Assembly (NCBI GenBank): GCA_947177005.1
Contig: CAMWSZ010000059.1
Location: forward strand, 1 to 10,786
From: an uncultured Clostridia bacterium
Lineage (GTDB): Bacteria; Bacillota; Clostridia; Oscillospirales; Oscillospiraceae
Reading direction: 5' to 3'
DNA: 10,786 bases
Position numbers and translations under genes: made by a program. This document shows positions 1-6,885 of this stretch, in pieces. The notes under the pieces were generated by a model, which saw only the letters and a program-made list of their open reading frames with translations, did not search any database and was not told the DNA's origin. Every line of letters starts with the position of its first letter. The first letter of the stretch is position 1.

Positions 1-6
1 TCCATC

Positions 7-1296
7 CTACAGCACCTCCACTTTCCCGGAGGCGCGGACGGTCAGCTTCATGATCTGCGTTTCCTGTACCTCGCAGTCCCCCGTCTGGGGAAACCGGCTC
101 AGCATGATTTTCCCGAATGCCTCCTCCGAAACCGGTTTCGCACAATTTGACCGGTAATCCGCCGCGCCGTCCTTTCCGCAGACCAGCAGGCCGCGCTCTG
201 CGTCCTCCACCACCGCCGATATGCCCTCCATTTGTCCCAGACTGCTCTCCAGCCGTCCGTCCGCGTACAGTCTTGCCCACTGGTATCCCGAGCGGAAGCA
301 GCGAATGGGCAGACCGTCTTTTTTCTGAAGACAGAGGCCGCTGTCCACAGTGGAATACAGTTCCCCGGCCCCTAAAATCACTGCGCCGCCCAATTCCGCG
401 GCGCAGGCGTCCAAAATCACGCCGGCCTGCGGATACGCCAGCGGTTTCCGATACCGGGCCCCGGCAAAGAGCAGCTGCACGCCGTCCTTTGTCCCCTTCT
501 GGATGACCGCCCGCTTTGTATCGCCGCAGGAGATACAGCCTTTCAGGCCAGCCAGCTTTGTACACGCCGGGTCGGAGAACACCGCCCGCAGAATACCATA
601 GGGCGCCAGCTCCACAAAGAACTGTTCCCCAGCAAAGAGGACCGTAAAGGAGCACATTTTTTCGCTTTTATTGCAGAGCGTCCGGGGGATGAGCCTCTGG
701 CCCGACGAAAAATCCACATGGAAATCCAGCAGGAACACCGCGCCGTCCTCCACGGCGAGCAGGTCCTCCTCGAACCGCGCCGCCGCCGCCGCGCCGCCCA
801 GGACGCCGGGCCACCCCTCGCCCTCGCTGAACAGCTCCTCCGGGAAACACCCGGCCAGCAGACACGCCGCCGCCGTGCGCAGGCGCAGATAGGGGGCCGT
901 ATCGCTGAGCCTGGCGTTGATCTCCCGGCAGATTTCCTGCGCACGGTCCCGGTCCCCGATGTTCGGATAATGTGGCGTGGTCAGCATACGGCTGTATTTT
1001 TCTAAAAACTCCCGGCAGGCGTCCTCCTGCGCATCCTCCCTGAAAAGAGGCAGAATGCGGAGATATTCCTCCTCCGGCGCGTTCTGAAATTCCGGTTTTT
1101 TCCCGTGGTCCGCATACCACATGTAGTCGATGCATGCTTTGAACCAATACATGAACAGAATTGCAAAGCCGGTATCCTCCGTCAGCAGTCCGGCGGACAG
1201 CCTGCTGCCGTCCCGGCGGACCATTTGGTAAACCAGATTCAGATTTTTGTACTCGATCTGCGGAACCGGCGTGCCGTCCTGATAGAAAATCTCCAT
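7..1296 (-). CDS. Unrecognised 429-aa protein, beta-rich C-terminal half
   Basis: I do not recognise this protein. The ATG at 1296 is preferred over an in-frame TTG at 1302: GGAG lies 7 nt before the ATG but only 1 nt before the TTG. No signal peptide or clear membrane segment is visible. Residues 1-160 look mainly helical and contain a hydrophobic aromatic stretch around 44-60. From about 180 the sequence alternates short hydrophobic strands with Gly/Asp turns (for example around 271-310 and 357-376), which could be a beta-sandwich or propeller-like fold; this is an impression, not a match. Cysteines are frequent, including a C254-x-x-C257 pair, but no metal-site pattern is convincing. It is the last visible gene of a four-gene minus-strand cluster, 77 nt after the acidic-tail membrane protein, with a hairpin in the gap. 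It could be an effector or sensor of that cluster; the function is unknown. Confidence 0.8.
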   Translation of the reverse strand: MEIFYQDGTPVPQIEYKNLNLVYQMVRRDGSRLSAGLLTEDTGFAILFMYWFKACIDYMWYADHGKKPEFQNAPEEEYLRILPLFREDAQEDACREFLEKYSRMLTTPHYPNIGDRDRAQEICREINARLSDTAPYLRLRTAAACLLAGCFPEELFSEGEGWPGVLGGAAAAARFEEDLLAVEDGAVFLLDFHVDFSSGQRLIPRTLCNKSEKMCSFTVLFAGEQFFVELAPYGILRAVFSDPACTKLAGLKGCISCGDTKRAVIQKGTKDGVQLLFAGARYRKPLAYPQAGVILDACAAELGGAVILGAGELYSTVDSGLCLQKKDGLPIRCFRSGYQWARLYADGRLESSLGQMEGISAVVEDAERGLLVCGKDGAADYRSNCAKPVSEEAFGKIMLSRFPQTGDCEVQETQIMKLTVRASGKVEVL

Positions 1297-1328
1297 AAGC
1301 AATCTCCTTCTCTCGATAAACGGCGGAT

Positions 1329-1357
1329 AAGACTGCCCCGGAAGCCGGAGCAGTCTT
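1329..1357 (-). other. Intercistronic hairpin
   Basis: Arms AAGACTGC (1329-1336) and GCAGTCTT (1350-1357) pair perfectly. After one mismatch the stem continues with CCGG/CCGG around a 3-nt loop. On the minus strand only two T residues follow the stem, and on the plus strand the T-run is interrupted, so it is a poor intrinsic terminator. It lies between two minus-strand genes. It more likely affects mRNA processing or stability, or partially attenuates the last gene. I see no good promoter in this gap. Confidence 0.5.
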
Positions 1358-1373
1358 GCCCTTTCTGTATCAA

Positions 1374-2591
1374 TCAGGCAAATACGCCGTCAGGATCAAT
1401 ATCGTCCTTTTCTTCCTCTTCTTCAAACGCCTCTTGTTCATCAACTTCATCAAATTCATTCTCATCCTCGGAGACGCCGGTCTCCTCGTATGGGGCGTCC
1501 TCCACACCGGCGGTCAGATCATTCCAGAGCTCTTTGATTTTGCTCCAGAGGCTCTTGAGCAGGTCCCAGGCACCCTCTACCACCGCCTCGTACTCCTCAA
1601 TGCTGAACGCGGACGTAATCAGGAACGCCGACAGCGCCAGTGAACCCGCAATCAGCCAGAAGGGGGAGAAGTAGAGGAACGCGCCCAGGATGATGAACAC
1701 CGCGAGAAAGACCTCTGCCACCGCGGCAATGGAAACGGCATATGCCGCAGCGGATAAAAAGTGGATCATACTGCTGAAAGTATATGTGGCGGCGGCGGTA
1801 AAGATGTTTTTCAGCTTCTTGGCCAGCACGCCCAGGGTGATCCTGCCGGCGCTGTACAGCTCCATAAGTTTGCTGCTCTCCACGCTGGCAGCAGCCGCCG
1901 CGCCAAGGGAAAACGCGGACATTTCCTCTCTGCGGCCGTTCACGGTCAAGGGTTCTCCGCACTTCTGCATCACGTAGCACGCCGCCGCGTAGGCGGTCAC
2001 GGCGTTCACCCCGAAAGCCGCCTGATCCTCCACGTCCACATGGTCCATTTTGTGCAGGCGGTCCAGCATAGCCGTTGTGGAGCTGCGCTGGAGCAGCTCG
2101 CCGAACTGCGGCAGGACAGAACCCATGATGCCTAGCAGGTCCTGTACGTCGGCGTCGGAATGCTCCTCCACGCTGCTGACCCGCGCCAGAATGGCACTCG
2201 CGTCCTCGTCCAGCGTGATGTCCGGATAGGAGACCGTTACCGCCGCGACGGCGTTTCTGAGATACGCCACCCGCTTTTCCACGTCCAGATCCGAGAGGGA
2301 CTTGTTGATCTGCTGCTCCACCCAGACGGAGTCCACGTCATGCTGAATGGTATCGTAGAGGCTTTGGATGCCGTCCAGAAGGGCCTGCGCATCGTCACGC
2401 ACCAGCTGTGCGTCCAGCGTGGGGACCCGGGAAAGGATGGCGTCCTCCAGCGGCGTACCGGCTTCCAGATCCTTCAGGATCTTTTTGCTCAGCCATACGC
2501 CCTTTACGCCGTAACGGACCTCGCTGGCGGCTTCACCGGCCCGGCTGGCCATACCGGCCGCGTGCTTTTTTGCTTTTTCATAAAACTTCAT
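1374..2591 (-). CDS. Unrecognised 405-aa membrane protein with acidic C-terminal tail
   Basis: I cannot assign a family. The ATG start is well supported by AGGAGG 9 nt upstream and by a strong promoter in the preceding gap. The N-terminal 40 residues are basic and possibly amphipathic, with no classical signal peptide. Residues 45-180 look helical and rich in charged residues, possibly coiled-coil. Residues 190-260 hold an Ala-rich helical segment with two cysteines (C205, C211). A long hydrophobic stretch at about 275-330 probably contains two or three membrane-spanning helices. Residues 335-360 form a Trp-rich amphipathic region. The tail from 364 to 401 carries 22 Asp/Glu residues out of 38, which suggests a cytoplasmic protein- or cation-binding tail. 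It has its own promoter although it follows the 258-aa gene on the same strand, so it may be expressed separately from the two genes before it. Confidence 0.82.
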   Translation of the reverse strand: MKFYEKAKKHAAGMASRAGEAASEVRYGVKGVWLSKKILKDLEAGTPLEDAILSRVPTLDAQLVRDDAQALLDGIQSLYDTIQHDVDSVWVEQQINKSLSDLDVEKRVAYLRNAVAAVTVSYPDITLDEDASAILARVSSVEEHSDADVQDLLGIMGSVLPQFGELLQRSSTTAMLDRLHKMDHVDVEDQAAFGVNAVTAYAAACYVMQKCGEPLTVNGRREEMSAFSLGAAAAASVESSKLMELYSAGRITLGVLAKKLKNIFTAAATYTFSSMIHFLSAAAYAVSIAAVAEVFLAVFIILGAFLYFSPFWLIAGSLALSAFLITSAFSIEEYEAVVEGAWDLLKSLWSKIKELWNDLTAGVEDAPYEETGVSEDENEFDEVDEQEAFEEEEEKDDIDPDGVFA

Positions 2592-2605
2592 ATTTTTATT
2601 CCTCC

Positions 2606-2649
2606 TGCCGTAAAAGCGGTTGTTTTTGGACTGTCTGCATTATACGGCA
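2606..2649. repeat. 7-bp inverted repeat flanking a promoter start
   Basis: TGCCGTA (2606-2612) and TACGGCA (2643-2649) are exact inverted copies separated by 30 bp. Both are followed on the plus strand by AAAGC-like bases (AAAGC after the first, AAAGC after the second). One arm overlaps the upstream edge of the -10 box and the other abuts the ribosome binding site of the 405-aa gene. Because one arm lies upstream of the predicted start of transcription, this cannot be an RNA hairpin of that transcript. If functional it would be a DNA operator pair. It may be chance. Confidence 0.3.
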
Positions 2650-2668
2650 AAAGCATTCGGTTTGTCAC
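2639..2668 (-). promoter_or_regulatory. Sigma-A promoter for the 405-aa membrane protein
   Basis: On the minus strand GTGACA (2663-2668) and a perfect TATAAT (2639-2644) are separated by 18 bp. The expected start of transcription is near 2632, giving a leader of about 40 nt that contains AGGAGG. The preceding gene ends at 2688, so this is an internal promoter in a row of same-strand genes. Confidence 0.7.
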
Positions 2669-2687
2669 TCACAAAAACTGTTACCTC

Positions 2688-3464
2688 CTATGCCCGCTCC
2701 CGGGGGATCTCCGGCTCGGCGTCCTCCTTCGGAAGTTCGTCCCACAGTTCCGCAGCCTCTCCGGCGGTTTCCTCTAAAATAATTGGTACAGCGGGGAGCG
2801 TCAGGGCGCGGGGGACGGAGACGGGACAGCCGGTCAGCCAAGAGACGCCGTTGAGAAAAAGGGCCAGCAGCGGCAAAAGCCGCCCCGTGTCCCCGGAACG
2901 AAGCGGTGAAAGCGTCAGGAACAGAAGCGTGGACGTCAGCCGCAGCGGCGCGTCCCGGCGTCCCGCCGACGCGGCCGCCGCTGATACCGCCCCAATCTCC
3001 TCCGGCGAGTCCTCCGGCATTTCGGCGAACACTGCCGCCGCCAGCGCCGCCGCAGGGGCTTTTCCACAGGACGCCGCCCGCTCCGGCACGCTGATATCCG
3101 CGCAGATCAAGCGGGCGGCATACTCCACGGCCCCGGCAGTTCGGGACTCCAGCTCCGGCAGGGGCAGGCGTACCATGCGCAGCCGGTCCGTCCGCAGAAG
3201 GCCGCCGCTCAGGGCCTCCAGCATATACAGCAGGAGTCCGCGGCGTTCCGTCCCGGAGTACGGCTCCAGACGTTCCCGCAGGCTGTCCAGCGTATCGCCG
3301 GAATCCAGCAGCCGGAAAAAATGCTCCTGTTCCAGCTGCATTTTCAGGACCGCCGTCCCGGAACCGGCCAGCTCCGCGCACAGCTCGCTGCCAAAAATAT
3401 CCGCGGCGCAGCCGGAAACTTCCAGCAGGCGGCGGTAATGATTCATCACTCTGTTTTGATTCAT
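2688..3464 (-). CDS. Unrecognised 258-aa helical Ala/Leu-rich protein
   Basis: I do not recognise this protein. Its ATG overlaps the TGA of the upstream gene (ATGA, 3461-3464), and AAAGGAG stands about 8 nt before it, so translation is probably coupled to the 323-aa gene. The protein appears almost wholly helical. It is rich in Ala, Leu, Glu and Arg, with many Leu-Leu pairs (80-100, 180-206). Residues 195-210 form one moderately hydrophobic segment that could be buried or membrane-associated. The C-terminal 30 residues are acidic and Pro-containing. No catalytic motif, nucleotide-binding loop or DNA-binding motif is visible. Competing frames on both strands are open over much of this GC-rich region. 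This frame is chosen because of the overlap, the Shine-Dalgarno site and the plausible residue composition. It probably works with the 323-aa protein. Confidence 0.75.
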   Translation of the reverse strand: MNQNRVMNHYRRLLEVSGCAADIFGSELCAELAGSGTAVLKMQLEQEHFFRLLDSGDTLDSLRERLEPYSGTERRGLLLYMLEALSGGLLRTDRLRMVRLPLPELESRTAGAVEYAARLICADISVPERAASCGKAPAAALAAAVFAEMPEDSPEEIGAVSAAAASAGRRDAPLRLTSTLLFLTLSPLRSGDTGRLLPLLALFLNGVSWLTGCPVSVPRALTLPAVPIILEETAGEAAELWDELPKEDAEPEIPRERA

Positions 3465-4432
3465 TCTTCACTCCTTTGCCGCCACTCACCGGTATACAGG
3501 CCCTCCCGCAGACGCCGCCGGAGCTCCTCCGGCGGCTGAGTTGGGGACCGCAGATGCCTGGTCACCATGCCGTCCGGCTCCCCCGGTACAAAACGGTAGC
3601 CCGCCAACGCCAGGAAGACAATACTTTCCGGATAATTCAGGGAGAACAATACGGATAGAATCATCATCTGCACCCGTTTCAGACGCTTGGCCGGTACGAC
3701 GGCAAAACCGTTTTCCTCCGCCTCCGTCCAAGCCCGGCGCCAGGCGTACCAGGTGTTCATATGCACCCCGATCTCCTGCTCCGCCAGATCCGGAATCAAA
3801 ACCGGCACGCCGCCCGCAAGCGTATTGATGACCGGATACAGCCGGTCCGGCTGTTCGCCGAAGCGGGCGGGCGGGACGGCGGGCGGCGTTTCCAAAAAAT
3901 CCAGCGTACGGGGGTCCAGTTTCCGGTACTGTTCCGGCGCCAGGAGAGAGCAGAGCAGATGCAGGCTGCCGTTTTCCGGACCGTCCCCGCGTCCAGCGGT
4001 GGAGACGTCCGGGTCCAGCGCGTACAGCATGTTCTCCCAGAAACGGCGCAGGACAGGGTCCTGAAACGGGGCGCAGATCCGCCGGATCTGTTCCGGCGTC
4101 AGACTGGCCTCCCCCTTCTCCAGCCGCCGCCGCTGCATTTTGTTGGTCACGCCCAGCGCCTCCCCGTACTCGCTCTTGCGGACGGTCTCCCGGGACGTGC
4201 GGCGTCTGATAATTGCGGTGCAGACTTTTTCCAGGGAGTCATAGCGGTTTGGTTCCTCCCGCAGTTCGCCGCCCAGTGCGATGCAGTGCCGGAGATGCCC
4301 CAGAACCGCGTCTTTTTCGGACAGCCGCTCTGCGGCTCTGTCCAGAATACGCAGATTTTCCGAGGGCGTCAGAGCCGTCAGGATCTGAACGCAAAGCTGC
4401 TGCGCAGCCACCGCGTCGATAGGACCGCTCAC
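3461..4432 (-). CDS. Unrecognised 323-aa protein with possible tandem helix-turn-helix regions
   Basis: Start is GTG, with AAGGTGG 10 nt upstream and a near-consensus promoter a short distance before it. Residues 1-75 are helical. Residues 80-120 have the spacing of an XRE-like helix-turn-helix (KSEYGEALGV followed by RRRLEKGEASL). A second possible helix-turn-helix lies at 213-235 (DLAEQEIGV, then WYAWRRAW). It is followed by a helical stretch ending in FLALAGYRF and a downstream Asp (about 250-290). This recalls the tail of small Firmicutes XRE-type proteins, which end in an AGY segment followed by Asp; the resemblance is from memory. No catalytic motif is seen. As first gene of the minus-strand cluster and divergent from a GHMP kinase operon, it could regulate its own cluster or the divergent promoter. 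It could equally be a structural partner of the 258-aa protein. The exact function is unknown. Confidence 0.8.
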   Translation of the reverse strand: MSGPIDAVAAQQLCVQILTALTPSENLRILDRAAERLSEKDAVLGHLRHCIALGGELREEPNRYDSLEKVCTAIIRRRTSRETVRKSEYGEALGVTNKMQRRRLEKGEASLTPEQIRRICAPFQDPVLRRFWENMLYALDPDVSTAGRGDGPENGSLHLLCSLLAPEQYRKLDPRTLDFLETPPAVPPARFGEQPDRLYPVINTLAGGVPVLIPDLAEQEIGVHMNTWYAWRRAWTEAEENGFAVVPAKRLKRVQMMILSVLFSLNYPESIVFLALAGYRFVPGEPDGMVTRHLRSPTQPPEELRRRLREGLYTGEWRQRSEE

Positions 4433-4467
4433 GCCGTTCTCACCACCTTCTTTTCTGTCATGACCAT

Positions 4468-4496
4468 ATTATACCAGATTCCGGCCCCGCTGGCAA
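4468..4496 (-). promoter_or_regulatory. Sigma-A promoter for the minus-strand cluster
   Basis: On the minus strand TTGCCA (4491-4496) and a perfect TATAAT (4468-4473) are separated by 17 bp. Transcription should begin near 4461, leaving a leader of about 28 nt to the GTG start at 4432. It is back-to-back with the plus-strand promoter at 4557-4585. Confidence 0.78.
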
Positions 4497-4556
4497 CCGT
4501 CTCCCTGCCGCCGGAACGCGCCCCCATTTTTTTGTCACCTTTTTTCTTTCCCGCTC

Positions 4557-4585
4557 TTGCTACCGGGGGGTTCCTGTGTTATACT
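4557..4585 (+). promoter_or_regulatory. Extended -10 promoter for the GHMP kinase operon
   Basis: TTGCTA (4557-4562) and TATACT (4580-4585) are separated by 17 bp, and a TG lies one base upstream of the -10 box (extended -10). The expected start is near 4592, giving a leader of about 78 nt to the ATG at 4670. A 20-bp imperfect palindrome overlaps the end of the -10 box and the start site. Confidence 0.68.
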
Positions 4586-4603
4586 GCTAGATATATCTTG
4601 CAG
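4584..4603. promoter_or_regulatory. Operator-like 20-bp palindrome over the transcription start
   Basis: CTGC-T-AGATATATCT-T-GCAG is an inverted repeat with a single T/T mismatch pair per arm: 18 of 20 positions are symmetric. It begins in the last two bases of the -10 box and covers the predicted start site. That is a typical place for a repressor dimer to block transcription. The cognate regulator is not identified; the divergently encoded protein with possible helix-turn-helix regions is one candidate. Confidence 0.5.
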
Positions 4604-4669
4604 GCGGCCGAATCCGTTGTACAAGAGAACCGGAACACTCCGTCCTGTGAGCTGGAGGGGGAATATCGT

Positions 4670-5956
4670 ATGAGAAGGGATGCTTTGCTGGAGTATCTGC
4701 ACAGCGGTACGGTACGCCTGGAGCCGGTCTACGGTCCGGAATCCGGCAGCGCCGTGCAGCGCCTGACTGAACTGACGGAAGAATTCGCGGGGACCTTCGA
4801 CTGTGACGGTGCGTCCGAAACCCGTCTGTTCTCCACGCCCGGCCGCGCCGAGCTGGGCGGCAGCCATATCGACCACCAGCTGGGCCACGGTCTGGCCGCC
4901 AGCGTCAATCTGGATACCATTGCCTGTGTCACGCCAAACGATTCCCGGATCATCCGCATCAAATCCCGGAACCACCGCATGGCGGTGGTCGAGCTGGACG
5001 ATCTGTCCTGCCGTCCCGGCGAGACCGGCAGCTCTATGGCGCTGGTGCGGGGCATCGCGGCGTTTTTCTCCCGCGTCGCCGGGAGCCTGCACGGCCTGGA
5101 TGTCTATACCACCACAACCGTCCTGCGGGGCAGCGGGCTCAGCTCCTCCGCGGCCTTTGAGGTGCTCACCGCCAATATCTTCAACCACTTTTTCTGTAAC
5201 GGCGAGCTTCCGCCGGTACAGGTGGCGCAGGCCGCCCACTATGCGGAAAACGTGTATTTCCAGAAGCCCAGCGGCGTTCTGGACCAGCTTGCCTGCGCAA
5301 CAGGCGGTGTGATCGGTGTGGATTTCGCGCCAATGGCGCAGGGGCAGATGCCGGATGTACAGAGGCTGTCCCTGGATTTTTCTGCCATGGGTCACGCCCT
5401 GTGCATCATAGACACACGGGCCAGCCACGCCGCTCTGGTGGAGGATTTCGCGGCTATTCCCCGGGAAATGCAGGCCGCAGCGCAGTGCTTCGGCAGGGAG
5501 GTGCTGCGGTACGTGCCCTACGAGGAATTTTTCCGGGAGCTGCCACGGGTGCGCGCCGCCTGCGGCGACCGTGCCGCGCTGCGGGCTTACCACTACTTTC
5601 AGGAGGATATGCGGGTGCGGCGTCAGACGGAGGCGCTGCGGCAGAACAATTTTTCCGCGTTCCTCCAATGCGTGCGGGAATCGGGCCGCTCCTCCTTCAT
5701 GTACCTCCAAAACGCCACCAATTATCAGGAAAGCCGGGTGCAGCCGCTGGGCGTGCTCCAGGCCGCAGCCGAGGCGCTGCTGGACGGCACAGGCGCGGTC
5801 CGGGTCCACGGCGGCGGCTTTGCGGGAACCATGATGGTATTTGTCCCGCTGGAAAAGCTGGACCGGTTTGTCCAAGGCATGGAGGCCGTCTCCGGACCCG
5901 GCACCTGCCATATCCTCCATTTCAGGAGCGCAGGTTCTACGCTGCTGCTGGCCTGA
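4670..5956 (+). CDS. galK: Galactokinase-family GHMP kinase
   Basis: This 428-aa protein has all three GHMP-kinase motifs. Known GalK enzymes phosphorylate galactose at C1 with ATP, the first step of the Leloir pathway, in the cytoplasm. The galactokinase signature lies at 58-69 (GRAELGGSHIDH). The ATP-binding motif is at 154-162 (GSGLSSSAA), with a likely catalytic Asp at D205 in the LDQ segment. The C-terminal glycine motif is HGGGFAG, 380-386. Length is close to that of clostridial galactokinase-family proteins. The usual GEHxDY signature reads GSHIDH here, so Glu and Tyr are replaced, as I recall for the clostridial subfamily with GGNHTDH. Sugar specificity may therefore differ from classical GalK. 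The start is the ATG preceded by GGAGG about 11 nt upstream; longer in-frame starts run antisense through the 323-aa gene. An esterase gene follows 33 nt downstream in the same operon. The family is certain; the exact substrate is not. Confidence 0.88.
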   Translation: MRRDALLEYLHSGTVRLEPVYGPESGSAVQRLTELTEEFAGTFDCDGASETRLFSTPGRAELGGSHIDHQLGHGLAASVNLDTIACVTPNDSRIIRIKSRNHRMAVVELDDLSCRPGETGSSMALVRGIAAFFSRVAGSLHGLDVYTTTTVLRGSGLSSSAAFEVLTANIFNHFFCNGELPPVQVAQAAHYAENVYFQKPSGVLDQLACATGGVIGVDFAPMAQGQMPDVQRLSLDFSAMGHALCIIDTRASHAALVEDFAAIPREMQAAAQCFGREVLRYVPYEEFFRELPRVRAACGDRAALRAYHYFQEDMRVRRQTEALRQNNFSAFLQCVRESGRSSFMYLQNATNYQESRVQPLGVLQAAAEALLDGTGAVRVHGGGFAGTMMVFVPLEKLDRFVQGMEAVSGPGTCHILHFRSAGSTLLLA

Positions 5957-5989
5957 GCTACAGAGATCTACATAGGAAAGGAGATTCTT

Positions 5990-6853
5990 ATGCTCCATGA
6001 AACCGTTCAATTGACCGTCCCCGGCGCAGACGGACCCGCCCGTCTGGTGTCCTACGTGCCCAACCGATACCCGGAACCGGGCAGTCACCCCCGTCCCGCG
6101 CTGATCGTGTGCCCCGGCGGCGGCTATGAGCGTCTGTCCGACCGGGAGGGAGAACCCGTGGCGCTGCGTTTTGCCGGGCTGGGCTACGCCGTCTTTATCC
6201 TCTACTACCATACCGCCCCCCAGGCCCATTGGCCGGTTCCGCAGCGGCAGCTGCTGGCCGCCATTGACCACGTGCGCACCAACTGCGGGCATTACGGCAT
6301 AGATCCCCTGGCGGTTATTCCCATGGGCTTCTCCGCTGGCGGACATCTGGCCGGATGTGCGGGAACCATGTGGAACCGTCCGGAGATCTACCGCTCCCTG
6401 AAAAAGAAATCGCCTGCGTTTCGTCCGGACGGCGTGATCCTGTGCTATCCGGTGGTGACCGGCGGGGAACATGCGCATGAGGAGTCGTTCCGGAACCTGC
6501 TGGGCAGCCGTTACGATGAACTGGCCGAAACGGTGTCGCTGGAAAAGCGGGTGACAAAGAAGTCGCCGCCCATGTTCCTCTGGCACACCGCCGATGATAC
6601 CAGCGTTCCAGTGGAGAATTCCCTGCTGCTGGCAAAGGCCCTCAAGGCCCGGGGCGTGGACTGCGAGCTGCGGGTGTATCCCCACGGCAGCCACGGCCAG
6701 TCCTTAGCTGACCGCACCGTGTTTGCGCCGGACCGGATGTATCAGCTCTCAGTGCCCTGTTCGGTGTGGGTACACCACTGCGACGCCTGGCTTCAGCGCC
6801 GCTTCGACGGTTCTCAGGACAGCGGGTCCGTTTCCGCGGAGTATAAACAATAA
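5990..6853 (+). CDS. Alpha/beta hydrolase, acetyl-esterase/lipase type
   Basis: This 287-aa cytoplasmic protein has the layout of the alpha/beta-hydrolase esterase families that include acetyl-xylan and other carbohydrate esterases. PGGGY at 42-46 resembles the oxyanion-hole HGGG loop. GFSAGG at 113-118 holds the nucleophile S115. D203 lies in the DDTSVP segment, and H235 in GSHGQ completes a plausible Ser-Asp-His triad. There is no signal peptide, so it would act on intracellular esters such as acetylated sugars or oligosaccharides taken up by the cell. AAAGGAG stands 7 nt before the ATG. It is the second gene of the operon, 33 nt after the GHMP kinase, and a strong terminator follows it. 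The pairing suggests that one catabolic route needs both deacetylation and sugar phosphorylation; that is inference. The substrate is unknown. Confidence 0.87.
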   Translation: MLHETVQLTVPGADGPARLVSYVPNRYPEPGSHPRPALIVCPGGGYERLSDREGEPVALRFAGLGYAVFILYYHTAPQAHWPVPQRQLLAAIDHVRTNCGHYGIDPLAVIPMGFSAGGHLAGCAGTMWNRPEIYRSLKKKSPAFRPDGVILCYPVVTGGEHAHEESFRNLLGSRYDELAETVSLEKRVTKKSPPMFLWHTADDTSVPVENSLLLAKALKARGVDCELRVYPHGSHGQSLADRTVFAPDRMYQLSVPCSVWVHHCDAWLQRRFDGSQDSGSVSAEYKQ

Positions 6854-6885
6854 ACAGCAAAGCAATTCTTGATGTCATTTCAAAA

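Noticed and set aside
1297..1302. TTG start for the 429-aa protein at 1302
   Set aside because: The GGAG motif would be only one base away; the ATG at 1296 has normal spacing.
2665..3489. Alternative minus-strand frame of 274 codons overlapping the 258-aa gene
   Set aside because: Its translation is dominated by Gly, Arg and Pro, and it lacks the ATGA coupling and Shine-Dalgarno site that support the 258-aa frame.
3761..4669. In-frame upstream extension of the GHMP kinase by about 300 codons
   Set aside because: It runs antisense through the 323-aa gene and across two promoters. The protein shows kinase-like sequence only from the ATG at 4670, which has its own Shine-Dalgarno site.
4535..6694. 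Long minus-strand open frame of about 719 codons opposite the kinase and esterase
   Set aside because: It is the complement of two genes with clear family motifs, and its translation is rich in His, Gly and Gln with no domain. GC-rich codon bias keeps the opposite frame open.
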